Below, one piece after another: positions 1 to 7,788 of a stretch of DNA of 64,000 nt. This DNA comes from Croceicoccus estronivorus (GTDB lineage Bacteria > Pseudomonadota > Alphaproteobacteria > Sphingomonadales > Sphingomonadaceae), in contig NZ_JRQQ01000003.1 in NCBI RefSeq assembly GCF_001625325.1, positions 242,096 to 306,095 of the forward strand, written 5' to 3'. Every line of letters starts with the position of its first letter. Within the stretch, counting starts at the first letter, position 1. The translations under genes and the position numbers were made by a program. The notes under the pieces were generated by a model. The model worked only from the letters and a program-made list of their open reading frames with translations, did not search any database and was not told the DNA's origin.

Positions 1-585
1 ACGCCAGAGGAAGATTATCTCTGGGCAGCCATTCATGAACGTGACGTCAGCTTCAACATCCACGTCGCTCTCGGCATCTACAAGCCGAGCCCGCACAAGG
101 CGAAGCTTCCGGGTTATGGCCGTTTCTTCGATGCGCCTAATCGCTGCATCGAATTCATCTTCAATGGCGTGTTCGACAAGTTCCCCAATTTGAAGGTTGC
201 CTTTGCCGAAGTCGATTTCGGCTGGGTCCCGTATGTGAAGGAACAGATCGACAATAACTATCAGCGGCTGGAGAAGGTCAACAATTATGGCCTTTCGCGG
301 TTGCCGAGCGAATATATCGATGAACACTTCTATTTCGGTTATATGACTGACAGCTTCGGTCTCAATAACCTGAACTCGATGAATACGGACCGTGTGCTGT
401 GGTCGACCGACTATCCGCACATCAGTGCCGATTATCCCTATTCCTGGCGTGTCATTCAGTCGTCCATGGCTGGCGTGCCGGGCGAAACGAAGGCCCGCAT
501 TCTGCATGGTAACGCCGAAAAGCTTTACGGCTTCAAGGCTGGCGATCATGCGGAAGCCGCAACGCCCGTCGCTGCGGTTGCTTGA
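1..585 (+). CDS. Amidohydrolase family 2 protein (3' part only)
   Basis: The reading frame is open from the first base, so this is the C-terminal 194 residues of a gene cut by the window edge. It looks like an ACMSD/LigW-type amidohydrolase_2 TIM barrel: a metal-site-like DYPH after LWST near the end, FAEVDFGWVPY typical of the barrel, and a closing GNAEKLYGF motif. Family members are hydrolases or non-oxidative decarboxylases of aromatic acids or semialdehydes, usually with a divalent metal. The N-terminal metal-binding HxH is outside the window, so activity cannot be judged. A small unknown gene follows after 73 nt, same strand. Confidence 0.8.
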   Translation, partial: TPEEDYLWAAIHERDVSFNIHVALGIYKPSPHKAKLPGYGRFFDAPNRCIEFIFNGVFDKFPNLKVAFAEVDFGWVPYVKEQIDNNYQRLEKVNNYGLSRLPSEYIDEHFYFGYMTDSFGLNNLNSMNTDRVLWSTDYPHISADYPYSWRVIQSSMAGVPGETKARILHGNAEKLYGFKAGDHAEAATPVAAVA

Positions 586-658
586 TGCCATATGTCCGGC
601 AGGCTGGCCGCTATGCGGTCGGCCTGCCTGCATGTGCAGCGAAGGAATGAGTTGAGTT

Positions 659-967
659 ATGTCAGACCGGCGCCGCTTTAGCGATGTCAATCTAGGCGAC
701 AGAATCGATTTCACCACTCGCGACGTGTCTTTGGGGGACTGGGCAGAGCAGGCCCGGCGGGCCGTTGCCGCTTGGGCGGGATGCCCTGCCGCTGATCTGA
801 GAAGCGCGCATTCGCCGTCCAATCCGCAGGTTTCAGGGCTTCACTTGTCCGGCAATGTCTATGCGCGGCATCTGGATGGCAGCCACCGGGTCGATGTGCA
901 GGTTTCGGGAACGGACTGGCTATCGGGACAGCGCGCGAGTGCCATCGTGCGCGTCGTGCTGAGCTGA
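659..967 (+). CDS. Small hypothetical protein, 102 aa
   Basis: I do not recognise this protein. It is 102 residues, soluble, starts MSDRRRFSDVNLGD and ends GQRASAIVRVVLS. It has no signal peptide or membrane segment. The beta-rich end (VQVSGTDWLSGQ) faintly recalls the last strands of hotdog or MaoC-type proteins, but this is not enough to assign it. An AAGGA stretch lies about 14 nt upstream, so the ribosome site is weak. It follows the amidohydrolase by 73 nt and may be its operon partner. The coding frame is plausible because no stop interrupts it and no better frame competes there. Confidence 0.55.
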   Translation: MSDRRRFSDVNLGDRIDFTTRDVSLGDWAEQARRAVAAWAGCPAADLRSAHSPSNPQVSGLHLSGNVYARHLDGSHRVDVQVSGTDWLSGQRASAIVRVVLS

Positions 968-1399
968 GGCGCGTCGTCGGGCCAATCGGGCCTTTCCTTG
1001 GATTGGCGCCGCTCCTTTGTCGGTGTCTTTCGAGCGGAGCCTAGGTGGATGGTCAACTTTGCGCCAGCACTTGCGTGAGCTCAACTCTCCATGCGCCCAT
1101 GGGGAGATCCGCGACGCGATGAAGGGCGATACCGGAACCGCCGGGAAGGCTTGCTCGCATGGCATCGCGCTCTGGCTTGACGCTTTCAAACCTCTAAAAG
1201 ATAGTGACGAAAATACCATCGAAGGGGGAAAACTTGATAGGCGCGGTTCATCCCGGCAATTCGAATGCGGGCGCAGCTGAAATGGCGATGCGGAAACCCC
1301 GCATGAATCGTCACATGACCACTGCTTCGCTTTGTGCGCGCGGTGAGGGTGAATATGCGCTGCGCATTTTTCCAGATCACGTAACCAGGGAGGCTCGCC
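968..1399 (+). other. 432-nt intergenic leader before the first operon
   Basis: No convincing gene lies here; the short frames present (60-90 codons) have no ribosome sites or recognisable products. It contains a small inverted repeat (GCCAATC at 981-987 and GATTGGC at 1001-1007), a candidate sigma-70 promoter at 1177-1205 and the Shine-Dalgarno AGGGAGG at 1387-1393 just before the GTG start of the CoA ligase. The region is the likely promoter area of the nine-gene operon. Confidence 0.5.
1177..1205 (+). promoter_or_regulatory. Candidate sigma-70 promoter
   Basis: TTGACG at 1177-1182 is followed after 17 nt by GATAGT at 1200-1205, a fair -35/-10 pair. It would leave a leader of about 190 nt before the ligase start. 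Read by eye only; no transcript evidence. Confidence 0.35.
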
Positions 1400-3040
1400 G
1401 TGAGCTTGCCTGATTTCACGCAAACATTGCGTGCCGACCCGGAAGATGCGGCGAAATACCGGGCGGCAGGTGCCTGGGGGACGCGGACTGTTTCCAGCTG
1501 CATTGCCGGTCATGCGAAGACGCGGCCGGACAAACCGGCCTTCATTTTGCCAGAGGGATGTTTCAGCTGGGCCGACTATGACAAGGCGGCGACTTATGCC
1601 GCGCAATTGCTTGCGGCGCGGGGGCTTCCGACAGGCTCACGGGTTGCTGTGTTGTTGCCGGACGGCCCGGCAGTTCATGTCGCGCTGGTCGGGGTGGAAC
1701 GGGCCGGCCTGGTGGCGGTCGGTATCGGTGCGCGGGCTGGCGTGGCCGAAATCGCTCACCTGCTCAAGCGGACCGGGGCGCGGTTGCTCATTTCTCACGA
1801 GGAATTGCGCGGTCGCCCGATCGCCCAGCTGGGCGAAGAGCTGCGTGCGCAAGGCGTCGGGCAACTCGACCTGATGGTGATACCCGATCTGATGGAAGCG
1901 CGGGATTGGAGCAACGGGCCGATACCGGATCATCCGCCCTTGCCGGAGCCGGATGCAGACGGTTTGTTCCTGATCAACTCCACATCGGGGACGACGGGCA
2001 TGCCCAAATGCGTGATGCACACGCAGAACCGGTGGTTCTATTTTCACAAACTGGCGGCTGAAGCGGGCAATTTCGGGGAAGATGAAGTTTTCCTCGGTGC
2101 TGTACCTGCGCCATTCGGGTTCGGTTTGTGGACCGCGCATTTTTCCCCGGCTGCGCTGGGCGCGCCGACCGTCCTGCTGCCAAAATTCGATGCCGCGCTC
2201 GCACTCGACATGATCGAACGGGAAAAGGTGACTGTTTTGTGCTGCGTCAGCACCCAGTTCATCATGATCCTGAACGAACAGGCACAACGCGCACGTGATC
2301 TGTCGTCACTGCGGAGCATGTTCACCGGCGGTGAAGCGGTGCCCTATCACCGGGCAGCGGAATTCGAGGAAGTGACCGGAGCATTCGTGCTCCAGTTCTA
2401 TGGCTCGAACGAGACGGGCGCGTTGAGCCGCACCACTTTCCAGGACACTCGCGAGCACCGGCTGGCAACCGCGGGTAGAACGATAGACGAGATGGAAGTA
2501 CGTCTGTTCGATCCTGCGACTGGCGAAGATATTGGTGTGGACGACGGCTCCGGCCGTGGTCAGCCGGGATGCCGTGGGCCGGCGACATGCCTCGGATATT
2601 GGGATGATGACGAGGCGAATGCCAAGCTGTTTACGCCCGATGGCTGGATGCTGATGGGCGACATCGTCGAGATCGATTCCGATCATTATCTCCGGGTTGT
2701 CGGGCGTACTTCAGAATTCATCATTCGCGGCGGCAAGAATTTGTCCGCCCCGGCGATCGAGGCTGAAGTGGCAACGCACCCGGCGGTTGCGATGTGCGCT
2801 GCGGTACCTGCTCCGGACCCGGTGTTTGGCGAGCGTGTCTGCATCTACGTCGAACCACGCCCTTCGACCGAACCCACATTGGAAGACATCAACGCGCATC
2901 TCGCACAGCGCGGGGTAAGCCGTGAGTGGTTCCCCGAATATCTCGTCCTCATGGATGAATTGCCCCGTTCCTCGGGGGGTAAGGTGGCGAAGGGCGCGTT
3001 GACGGAAGACGCGAAGAAAAGGTGGGCGATTCCCGCATGA
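1400..3040 (+). CDS. AMP-dependent acyl-CoA synthetase (carboxylate-CoA ligase)
   Basis: 546-residue ANL-superfamily ligase that would activate a carboxylic acid with ATP and CoA in the cytoplasm. Motifs in order: ATP-binding P-loop NSTSGTTGMPK at about 193-203, the A5 motif YGSNETG, the hinge region GDIVEID followed by GRTSEFIIRGGKN, and the C-terminal catalytic lysine region SSGGKVAKG. Length is normal for the cyclohexanecarboxylate/benzoate ligase groups. The start is GTG at 1400, supported by AGGGAGG seven bases upstream. It is the first gene of a tightly coupled operon and overlaps the crotonase by ATGA. The acid used is unknown; placement before a crotonase and an Ltp2-like aldolase suggests an acyl side chain rather than a bare ring acid. 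Confidence 0.88.
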   Translation: MSLPDFTQTLRADPEDAAKYRAAGAWGTRTVSSCIAGHAKTRPDKPAFILPEGCFSWADYDKAATYAAQLLAARGLPTGSRVAVLLPDGPAVHVALVGVERAGLVAVGIGARAGVAEIAHLLKRTGARLLISHEELRGRPIAQLGEELRAQGVGQLDLMVIPDLMEARDWSNGPIPDHPPLPEPDADGLFLINSTSGTTGMPKCVMHTQNRWFYFHKLAAEAGNFGEDEVFLGAVPAPFGFGLWTAHFSPAALGAPTVLLPKFDAALALDMIEREKVTVLCCVSTQFIMILNEQAQRARDLSSLRSMFTGGEAVPYHRAAEFEEVTGAFVLQFYGSNETGALSRTTFQDTREHRLATAGRTIDEMEVRLFDPATGEDIGVDDGSGRGQPGCRGPATCLGYWDDDEANAKLFTPDGWMLMGDIVEIDSDHYLRVVGRTSEFIIRGGKNLSAPAIEAEVATHPAVAMCAAVPAPDPVFGERVCIYVEPRPSTEPTLEDINAHLAQRGVSREWFPEYLVLMDELPRSSGGKVAKGALTEDAKKRWAIPA

Positions 3041-3840
3041 CGTACCAGAATCTCAGATTAGCGGTCGATGGGGTGGTCGCCCGCGTGACGCTTGCCCGAC
3101 CGGAAAAGCTCAATCCGCTCGACTGGTCGACAGTGAAAGAACTGAAGGCGGTCGTTGCCGAACTGGAAGCGAAGCCGGAAGTGCAATTCGTCATCCTGAC
3201 CGGGGAAGGGCGAAGCTTTTCCGCAGGCGGGGACCTTGACGGCTATATAAGGCTTTATGCCAATCCGGATGAGTTCGCGGCATTTCTGGACGATTTCTAC
3301 GCCATGCTCACCGGGATTGAGGAAGCGCGCGCGATCTGGGTCGCTGCGGTTAACGGCGTATGCGTGGCGGGCGGTCTGGAACTGCTTCTGGCATGTGACA
3401 TGGCAATCGCGGCCCAGTCGGCGCGGATCGGTGACGGGCATCTCAATTTCGGTCAGCTTCCGGGCGCAGGCGGGTCGCAACGGCTTCCGCATGCGATCGG
3501 ATTGTTGCGGGCCAAGCATCTGATGCTGACGGGCGAGTTGCTCGATGCCGATGCTTCCGAGCGTTGGGGGCTGGTGACGCGGATCGTAGCGGATGACACG
3601 CTGATCGAAGCAGCTGAAAGCCTGATAGATGGCATGAAGAAGAAAAGCCCGGTGGGCCTCGCCGGGATGAAGCGCCTCGCCAACATGACGCTCGACACGC
3701 CTTACGAACAGGGGCTGCGCGACGAGATCGCCTTTGTCCATCGTTATGCAACAACTGAACCGGACGCGACTGAAGGGCTCATGGCTTTCAAGGAAAAACG
3801 CGCGCCGCGTTTCGGACCATCCAAAGCCAAGGATCTGTAA
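3037..3840 (+). CDS. Enoyl-CoA hydratase/isomerase (crotonase) family protein
   Basis: 267-residue crotonase. The oxyanion-hole segments are present: SFSAGGDLDGY at about 60-70 and the AGGLELLLACD helix at 111-121. Of the two catalytic glutamates of the classical hydratase (rat Glu144 and Glu164), the first is kept (E115) but the second falls on His135, just before the NFGQLPGAGG loop. It may therefore hydrate by a changed mechanism or be an isomerase, hydrolase or lyase. The ATG at 3037 overlaps the ligase stop (ATGA), which is preferred over the upstream GTG at 3022. Its stop overlaps the next start by one base. Sits between a CoA ligase and an aldolase-like thiolase, so it probably acts on the CoA-bound intermediate. 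Confidence 0.85.
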   Translation: MTYQNLRLAVDGVVARVTLARPEKLNPLDWSTVKELKAVVAELEAKPEVQFVILTGEGRSFSAGGDLDGYIRLYANPDEFAAFLDDFYAMLTGIEEARAIWVAAVNGVCVAGGLELLLACDMAIAAQSARIGDGHLNFGQLPGAGGSQRLPHAIGLLRAKHLMLTGELLDADASERWGLVTRIVADDTLIEAAESLIDGMKKKSPVGLAGMKRLANMTLDTPYEQGLRDEIAFVHRYATTEPDATEGLMAFKEKRAPRFGPSKAKDL

Positions 3841-4997
3841 TGTTCAAGTTACGCGATAAATATGCGATCGTCGGCATCGGCAATACCGAGTATTCCAAGG
3901 CATCGGGACGCACGGTACGCAGTCTCGCCACCGAAGCCAGCGTCAAGGCGATACAGGACGCCGGTCTTGCGGTCGCCGATATCGACGGCATGGTCAGCTT
4001 CAATTTCAACGACAGCGCCCCGGCAATGGGCGTCGCCACCGAAATGGGCATCGAGAATATCGGCTACGCGGTCGACTACGCCGCGGGCGGCAACGGTGCG
4101 AACCTGATCACGCTGGCGGCCTGTGCGGCGATCGAGGCTGGCCTCGCGGAGACCGTGGTCTGCTTCCGTGCGATGAATGGCCGGTCGGGCTTTCGACTGG
4201 GCGGTGGGCGCGACATGTCGGCCTATGGCGTGACCCAGTTCACAGCGCCGCTGGGCTGGATCACCTATCCGCAGGCAATGGCGATGTGGGCGCGCCGCCA
4301 CATGATCGATTACGACACCGGTCCCGAACATTGGGCAGAGATTGCCACGACGTTCCGCGAGAACGCCATTCGCAATCCGCGCGCGATGCAGCGCACGCCG
4401 ATGACGAAGGATGACTACTTCAACTCCAGGGCGATTGTGGACCCGTTCCGCATGTACGACATCTGCCTGGAAAGTGATGGCGCCTGCGCGGTTGTGATCA
4501 CATCGGCCGAACGGGCGAAGGATCTGCCGCATAAGCCGGTCTATATCATGGGCGGCGCATATGGCGGCGGTCCGAGCCAGGGCGACGATCTGTTCGACGC
4601 GATCCGCTGGCCGAGCCATTCGCATAATTGCTTCAAATACATCGCAGATGATTTGTGGGCGAGTGCCGGGGTGGGGCCGGAAGATGTCGATGTCGCCCAG
4701 ATCTATGACTGTTTCACCTACAGCGTGCTGATGGCGCTGGAAGGGCTGGGCTTCTGCAAGGAAGGAGAAGGCGGTCCGTTCGTCATGGATGGCCGGATCA
4801 AGAAGGATGGCGCTCTGCCGCTGAACACCGCGGGGGGATTGCTGTCAGAAGCCTATATCCACGGCTTCAATCATGTTCTCGAAGCGGTTGAGCAGCTTCG
4901 GGGCGATGCCGGAGAGCGCCAGATCGAAGGCGCTGAAATCTGCCTTACCACCGCCGGTGCGATGACCTGCGGCAGCGCGATGATCCTGAGGAACTGA
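3840..4997 (+). CDS. Thiolase-fold Ltp2/SCP-x-like protein (probable aldolase)
   Basis: 385 residues with a thiolase fold: the N-terminal VGIGNTEYSKASGRT, a central AAGGNGANLITLAACAA helix, YDCFTYS and the C-terminal NTAGGLLSEAY segment. The usual thiolase nucleophile cysteine (CSSG-type) is not found where AAGGNGAN stands, and the final region has no CGG motif. This matches the lipid-transfer-protein subgroup (Ltp2), which with a DUF35 partner catalyses retro-aldol cleavage of beta-hydroxyacyl-CoA in steroid side-chain breakdown. A DUF35 gene follows after one base, which supports this. The start overlaps the crotonase stop. Inferred role: cleaves the hydrated acyl-CoA to a ketone or aldehyde plus a short CoA ester. 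A degradative thiolase role is less likely. Confidence 0.82.
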   Translation: MFKLRDKYAIVGIGNTEYSKASGRTVRSLATEASVKAIQDAGLAVADIDGMVSFNFNDSAPAMGVATEMGIENIGYAVDYAAGGNGANLITLAACAAIEAGLAETVVCFRAMNGRSGFRLGGGRDMSAYGVTQFTAPLGWITYPQAMAMWARRHMIDYDTGPEHWAEIATTFRENAIRNPRAMQRTPMTKDDYFNSRAIVDPFRMYDICLESDGACAVVITSAERAKDLPHKPVYIMGGAYGGGPSQGDDLFDAIRWPSHSHNCFKYIADDLWASAGVGPEDVDVAQIYDCFTYSVLMALEGLGFCKEGEGGPFVMDGRIKKDGALPLNTAGGLLSEAYIHGFNHVLEAVEQLRGDAGERQIEGAEICLTTAGAMTCGSAMILRN

Positions 4998-4998
4998 G

Positions 4999-5424
4999 AT
5001 GAACGACCTTGCGAACAGCTACGCCGGGCCAGTGCCCGCTCCCGATCCTGAAACGAAGCCCTTCTGGGACGGGATGCAGGAAGGGCGGCTGATGATCCAG
5101 CGCTGCCCGAATACGGGCACCTACCAGTTTCCGCCGACGACTTTCTGCCCCGGTTCGCTCACCACGCCCGAATGGGTGGAAGCGAGCGGACGCGGCAAGA
5201 TCTTTAGCTGGATTGTCGTACGTCATCCGGTGCCGCGCGATATCTTTGCCGACAAGGTGCCTTATGTGGTCGCTCTGGTCGAACTGGAGGAAGGGTGCCG
5301 AATGACGGGCAACCTGATCGGGTGCGATCCGGAAGATGTGAAAGCGGACATGGCGGTAGAGATCGCCTTCAACCCGGTTTCGCCGGAGCTGACGCTCCCC
5401 GCTTTCCGGCCGTCGGCGGGGTAA
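4999..5424 (+). CDS. DUF35 OB-fold protein, Ltp2 partner (ChsH2-like)
   Basis: 141 residues with the DUF35 layout: a short N-terminal helix (KPFWDGMQEGRLMIQRC), a zinc-ribbon-like part and an OB fold (GKIFSWIVVRHPVP, then PYVVALVELEEG). The ribbon has CP at RCPNTG and CPG further on, so only two of the usual four cysteines can be seen; metal binding is doubtful. In the family such proteins form a complex with thiolase-like aldolases and supply the acyl-CoA binding scaffold. The gene sits one base after the Ltp2-like gene and four before the PaaK-like gene, as expected for an obligate partner. Confidence 0.83.
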   Translation: MNDLANSYAGPVPAPDPETKPFWDGMQEGRLMIQRCPNTGTYQFPPTTFCPGSLTTPEWVEASGRGKIFSWIVVRHPVPRDIFADKVPYVVALVELEEGCRMTGNLIGCDPEDVKADMAVEIAFNPVSPELTLPAFRPSAG

Positions 5425-5428
5425 CGTC

Positions 5429-6832
5429 ATGGCCACGCCTTTCGTAGCGGATCCTTTCGCCGCATCGCCGTTGCTTCGGGGCCTGCGGGACATGAGCCGC
5501 GAGGCGCTGGAGGCGCGGCAGCTCGCCCGTGTGCAGGCTCTGTGCGCGCGGCTGCATGCCAAGAGCGACTTCTATCGCGACAGGATGGAGGCCGGGGGGC
5601 TCAAGGGCGGCGAAGTCGACAGTCTCGACCGGTTCGTCAAGGCAATGCCGACTTCGAACAAGGCGGATTTCCTTGCCGATCAGAAAGAGCGGCCGCCGTT
5701 CGGATCCCGCCTGGGCGTAGATCGGGATGAAGTCGTGCATATCAGCATGACGAGCGGGACATCGGGTCAGGGTCAGGAAATCTATGGCCGGACCCAGCGT
5801 GACGTGCACATGCTCGGTTATCTCCATGCTTTGCCCTGGTTCATGGGCGGACTGCGAAAAGGAGATACCGCGTTAAACTGTGTTCCGGCGGGAGGCATGA
5901 CCACGGGCGGCTGGGGACCTGGCGAAGCGATACGTATCGTTGGCGCGACAGGGTTCCACGTCGGCGGCAACATGTCGACCGAGAAGAAGATCGACCTGAT
6001 GCTGAGCCTTGATGGGGTTCACTTCATCTATGCGTCGACGAACTACATGCATACGCTCACCGAAGCGTTGCTGGCGCGTGGGATTACCCCGCGGGAGGCA
6101 TTCCCCGACATGCATGGGCTGTTCATCGCAGCCGAAGGGTATCCGCTCGAATGGGCGGCCAAGATCGAGGAATACTGGGGCTGCCGCCTGCAGGAAGGTT
6201 ACGGCAGTACGCAATTGAACGGCTTTGGGGGTTCGACCGCGGATGCGGGGGTGTTCCGGGGTGACGGCCGTGGATTGATCCGGCTGTTCGAATGGGAATC
6301 GATGGTGGAAATCGTCGATCCGGAAACGATGGAACCCGTTAAACCCGGCGAAGTCGGCGAAATGGTCGTAACCAACCTCACCGTCGAAGGGAGCCCTGTC
6401 GTGCGCTTCCGGACCGGCGATGCAGCGCGTTTTATCCCGTGGCAAGAGGCCGGCGGCGGTGTGTGGAATGCCATCGAATGCGGTACGATCGGCCGGTTCG
6501 ACGATATGATGAAGATCCGGGGCAACAATGTGTGGCCTTCGATGATTGACGCGGCTGTTTTCGCCCATGGCGAAGTCGGCGAATACAAGGGGCGGCTTTA
6601 CACGGGGCCAGGCGGCAAGACCGAAATCGAGGTGCGTGTCGCGATTGCCGAACACCACGCGAAGCTGTGCGAGGAAGAGCGCGAAAAACTGCTGGCAAGC
6701 GTCCGCGAAGCGATCAAGGCGCGGACCAATGTCTGGATGACAGTAGTCGAGGCACCGCGCAGCGAATTCGAAGGGTTCGCCTACAAGGCGCGCCGCTGGT
6801 CCGATGAACGGCAGGAGGGGTATCAGCTGTGA
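5429..6832 (+). CDS. Phenylacetate-CoA ligase (PaaK) family adenylating enzyme
   Basis: 467 residues. The ATP-binding loop MTSGTSGQGQ is at about 107-116, GYGSTQLNGFGG forms the A5-like segment, and FDDMMKIRGNNVWPSM is the hinge typical of PaaK-type enzymes, which are shorter than ANL ligases of the first gene's kind. It would form a second acyl- or aryl-CoA in the same pathway, perhaps re-activating the acid released after retro-aldol cleavage and aldehyde oxidation. Starts four bases after the DUF35 gene; its stop overlaps the next small gene (GTGA). Having two unrelated CoA ligases in one operon suggests two separate CoA-activation steps. Substrate unknown. Confidence 0.83.
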   Translation: MATPFVADPFAASPLLRGLRDMSREALEARQLARVQALCARLHAKSDFYRDRMEAGGLKGGEVDSLDRFVKAMPTSNKADFLADQKERPPFGSRLGVDRDEVVHISMTSGTSGQGQEIYGRTQRDVHMLGYLHALPWFMGGLRKGDTALNCVPAGGMTTGGWGPGEAIRIVGATGFHVGGNMSTEKKIDLMLSLDGVHFIYASTNYMHTLTEALLARGITPREAFPDMHGLFIAAEGYPLEWAAKIEEYWGCRLQEGYGSTQLNGFGGSTADAGVFRGDGRGLIRLFEWESMVEIVDPETMEPVKPGEVGEMVVTNLTVEGSPVVRFRTGDAARFIPWQEAGGGVWNAIECGTIGRFDDMMKIRGNNVWPSMIDAAVFAHGEVGEYKGRLYTGPGGKTEIEVRVAIAEHHAKLCEEEREKLLASVREAIKARTNVWMTVVEAPRSEFEGFAYKARRWSDERQEGYQL

Positions 6833-7005
6833 CGGAGAACCCGGTAACCCCGGCGCGCGATGAAGATGCGCTGCTCGCGCAAATGCTCGAAATGGCGGAA
6901 CAACTCGCGGCTACCGACGATGCGCTGCTGGCGGGGCAATACGACTATCTGCGTGCGCGGATTGCCGCATTGATGGAAATCCGGTCGGGTGCAGGCTTGT
7001 CATGA
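6829..7005 (+). CDS. Small acidic hypothetical protein, 58 aa
   Basis: A short gene starting with GTG at 6829 that overlaps the PaaK-like stop by four bases (GTGA) and whose TGA overlaps the next ATG (ATGA at 7002). A strong Shine-Dalgarno, CAGGAGGGG at 6812-6820, lies eight bases before the start. The product is acidic and probably helical: it begins MTENPVTPARDEDALLAQML and ends EIRSGAGLS, with Ala/Leu-rich heptad-like stretches. Translational coupling on both sides and the ribosome site argue that it is real. Function unknown; it could be an accessory subunit of a neighbouring enzyme. Confidence 0.65.
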   Translation: MTENPVTPARDEDALLAQMLEMAEQLAATDDALLAGQYDYLRARIAALMEIRSGAGLS

Positions 7006-7772
7006 CCGTGCTGGACAGGTTTGCGCTGGAGGGGCAGGTCGCGGTCGTAACGGGCGGTGGCGGCGGGCTCGGGTCCGCAGGTGCGCAAGCTCTGGCCGAG
7101 GCGGGAGCAGACGTCGTGCTGATCGCCCGCAACCGGGAAAAGCTGGAAGATGCGGCGTCGGATGTCGAGGCAGTTGGCAAACGGGCGCTGATTATCGAGG
7201 CTGATGTCACGGACGAAAGCGCGCTGACGGCGGCTGCCGAAACGGTGCGGCGCGAACTGGGCCGGGTCGACATCCTGTTCAACAATGCCGGGATCACCAA
7301 CCCCCAGACCGTGCTGGAAATAGACCCGGCGGACTTCGCCAGGATACAGCAGGTCAATGTCGTCGGTGCCTATCTCACCGTGCGGGCCTTCGCCCCTTTG
7401 ATGATCGAGCGGAAGTATGGCCGGATCATCAATATGGGGTCGATCCTGTCCGCGCGGGGAATGGCCAATCGTGCGGCCTATTGCGCATCGAAGGCTGGCC
7501 TTGCGAACTTTGGCGCGGCATGTGCGTTCGAATTCGGACCGCATGGCGTGACGGTCAATACACTGGCTGCGACGGTGATCGTCACCGATCTCAATCGCGA
7601 ACTCGTGCGCACCCAACCCGAATTGTACGATGGCATTGTCAAACGCACGCCTATCGGGCGGCTCGGTCAGGTCGACGACCTGATGGGGGCGCTGTTGTTC
7701 CTGGCATCCCCCGCATCGGAATTCATTACCGGACAGACGCTGTTCGTGGATGGCGGATACACCGCCGGATAA
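7002..7772 (+). CDS. Short-chain dehydrogenase/reductase (SDR)
   Basis: 256-residue classical SDR. The nucleotide-binding motif TGGGGGLG is at about 17-24, NNAG at 94-97, and the catalytic YxxxK is Y160-K164 with Ser near 147. Arg in the segment IARNREKLE after strand two suggests NADP(H). It likely oxidises or reduces a hydroxyl/carbonyl of the CoA-bound or free intermediate. Starts inside the stop of the 58-aa gene and is followed 16 nt later by a second SDR, so both belong to the operon. Confidence 0.87.
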   Translation: MTVLDRFALEGQVAVVTGGGGGLGSAGAQALAEAGADVVLIARNREKLEDAASDVEAVGKRALIIEADVTDESALTAAAETVRRELGRVDILFNNAGITNPQTVLEIDPADFARIQQVNVVGAYLTVRAFAPLMIERKYGRIINMGSILSARGMANRAAYCASKAGLANFGAACAFEFGPHGVTVNTLAATVIVTDLNRELVRTQPELYDGIVKRTPIGRLGQVDDLMGALLFLASPASEFITGQTLFVDGGYTAG

Positions 7773-7788
7773 CCGGATCGAGGATATA

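Noticed and set aside
920..1606. A 228-codon minus-strand frame over the region before the first operon
   Set aside because: Composition typical of antisense frames, no ribosome site or known motif, and it overlaps the ligase start.
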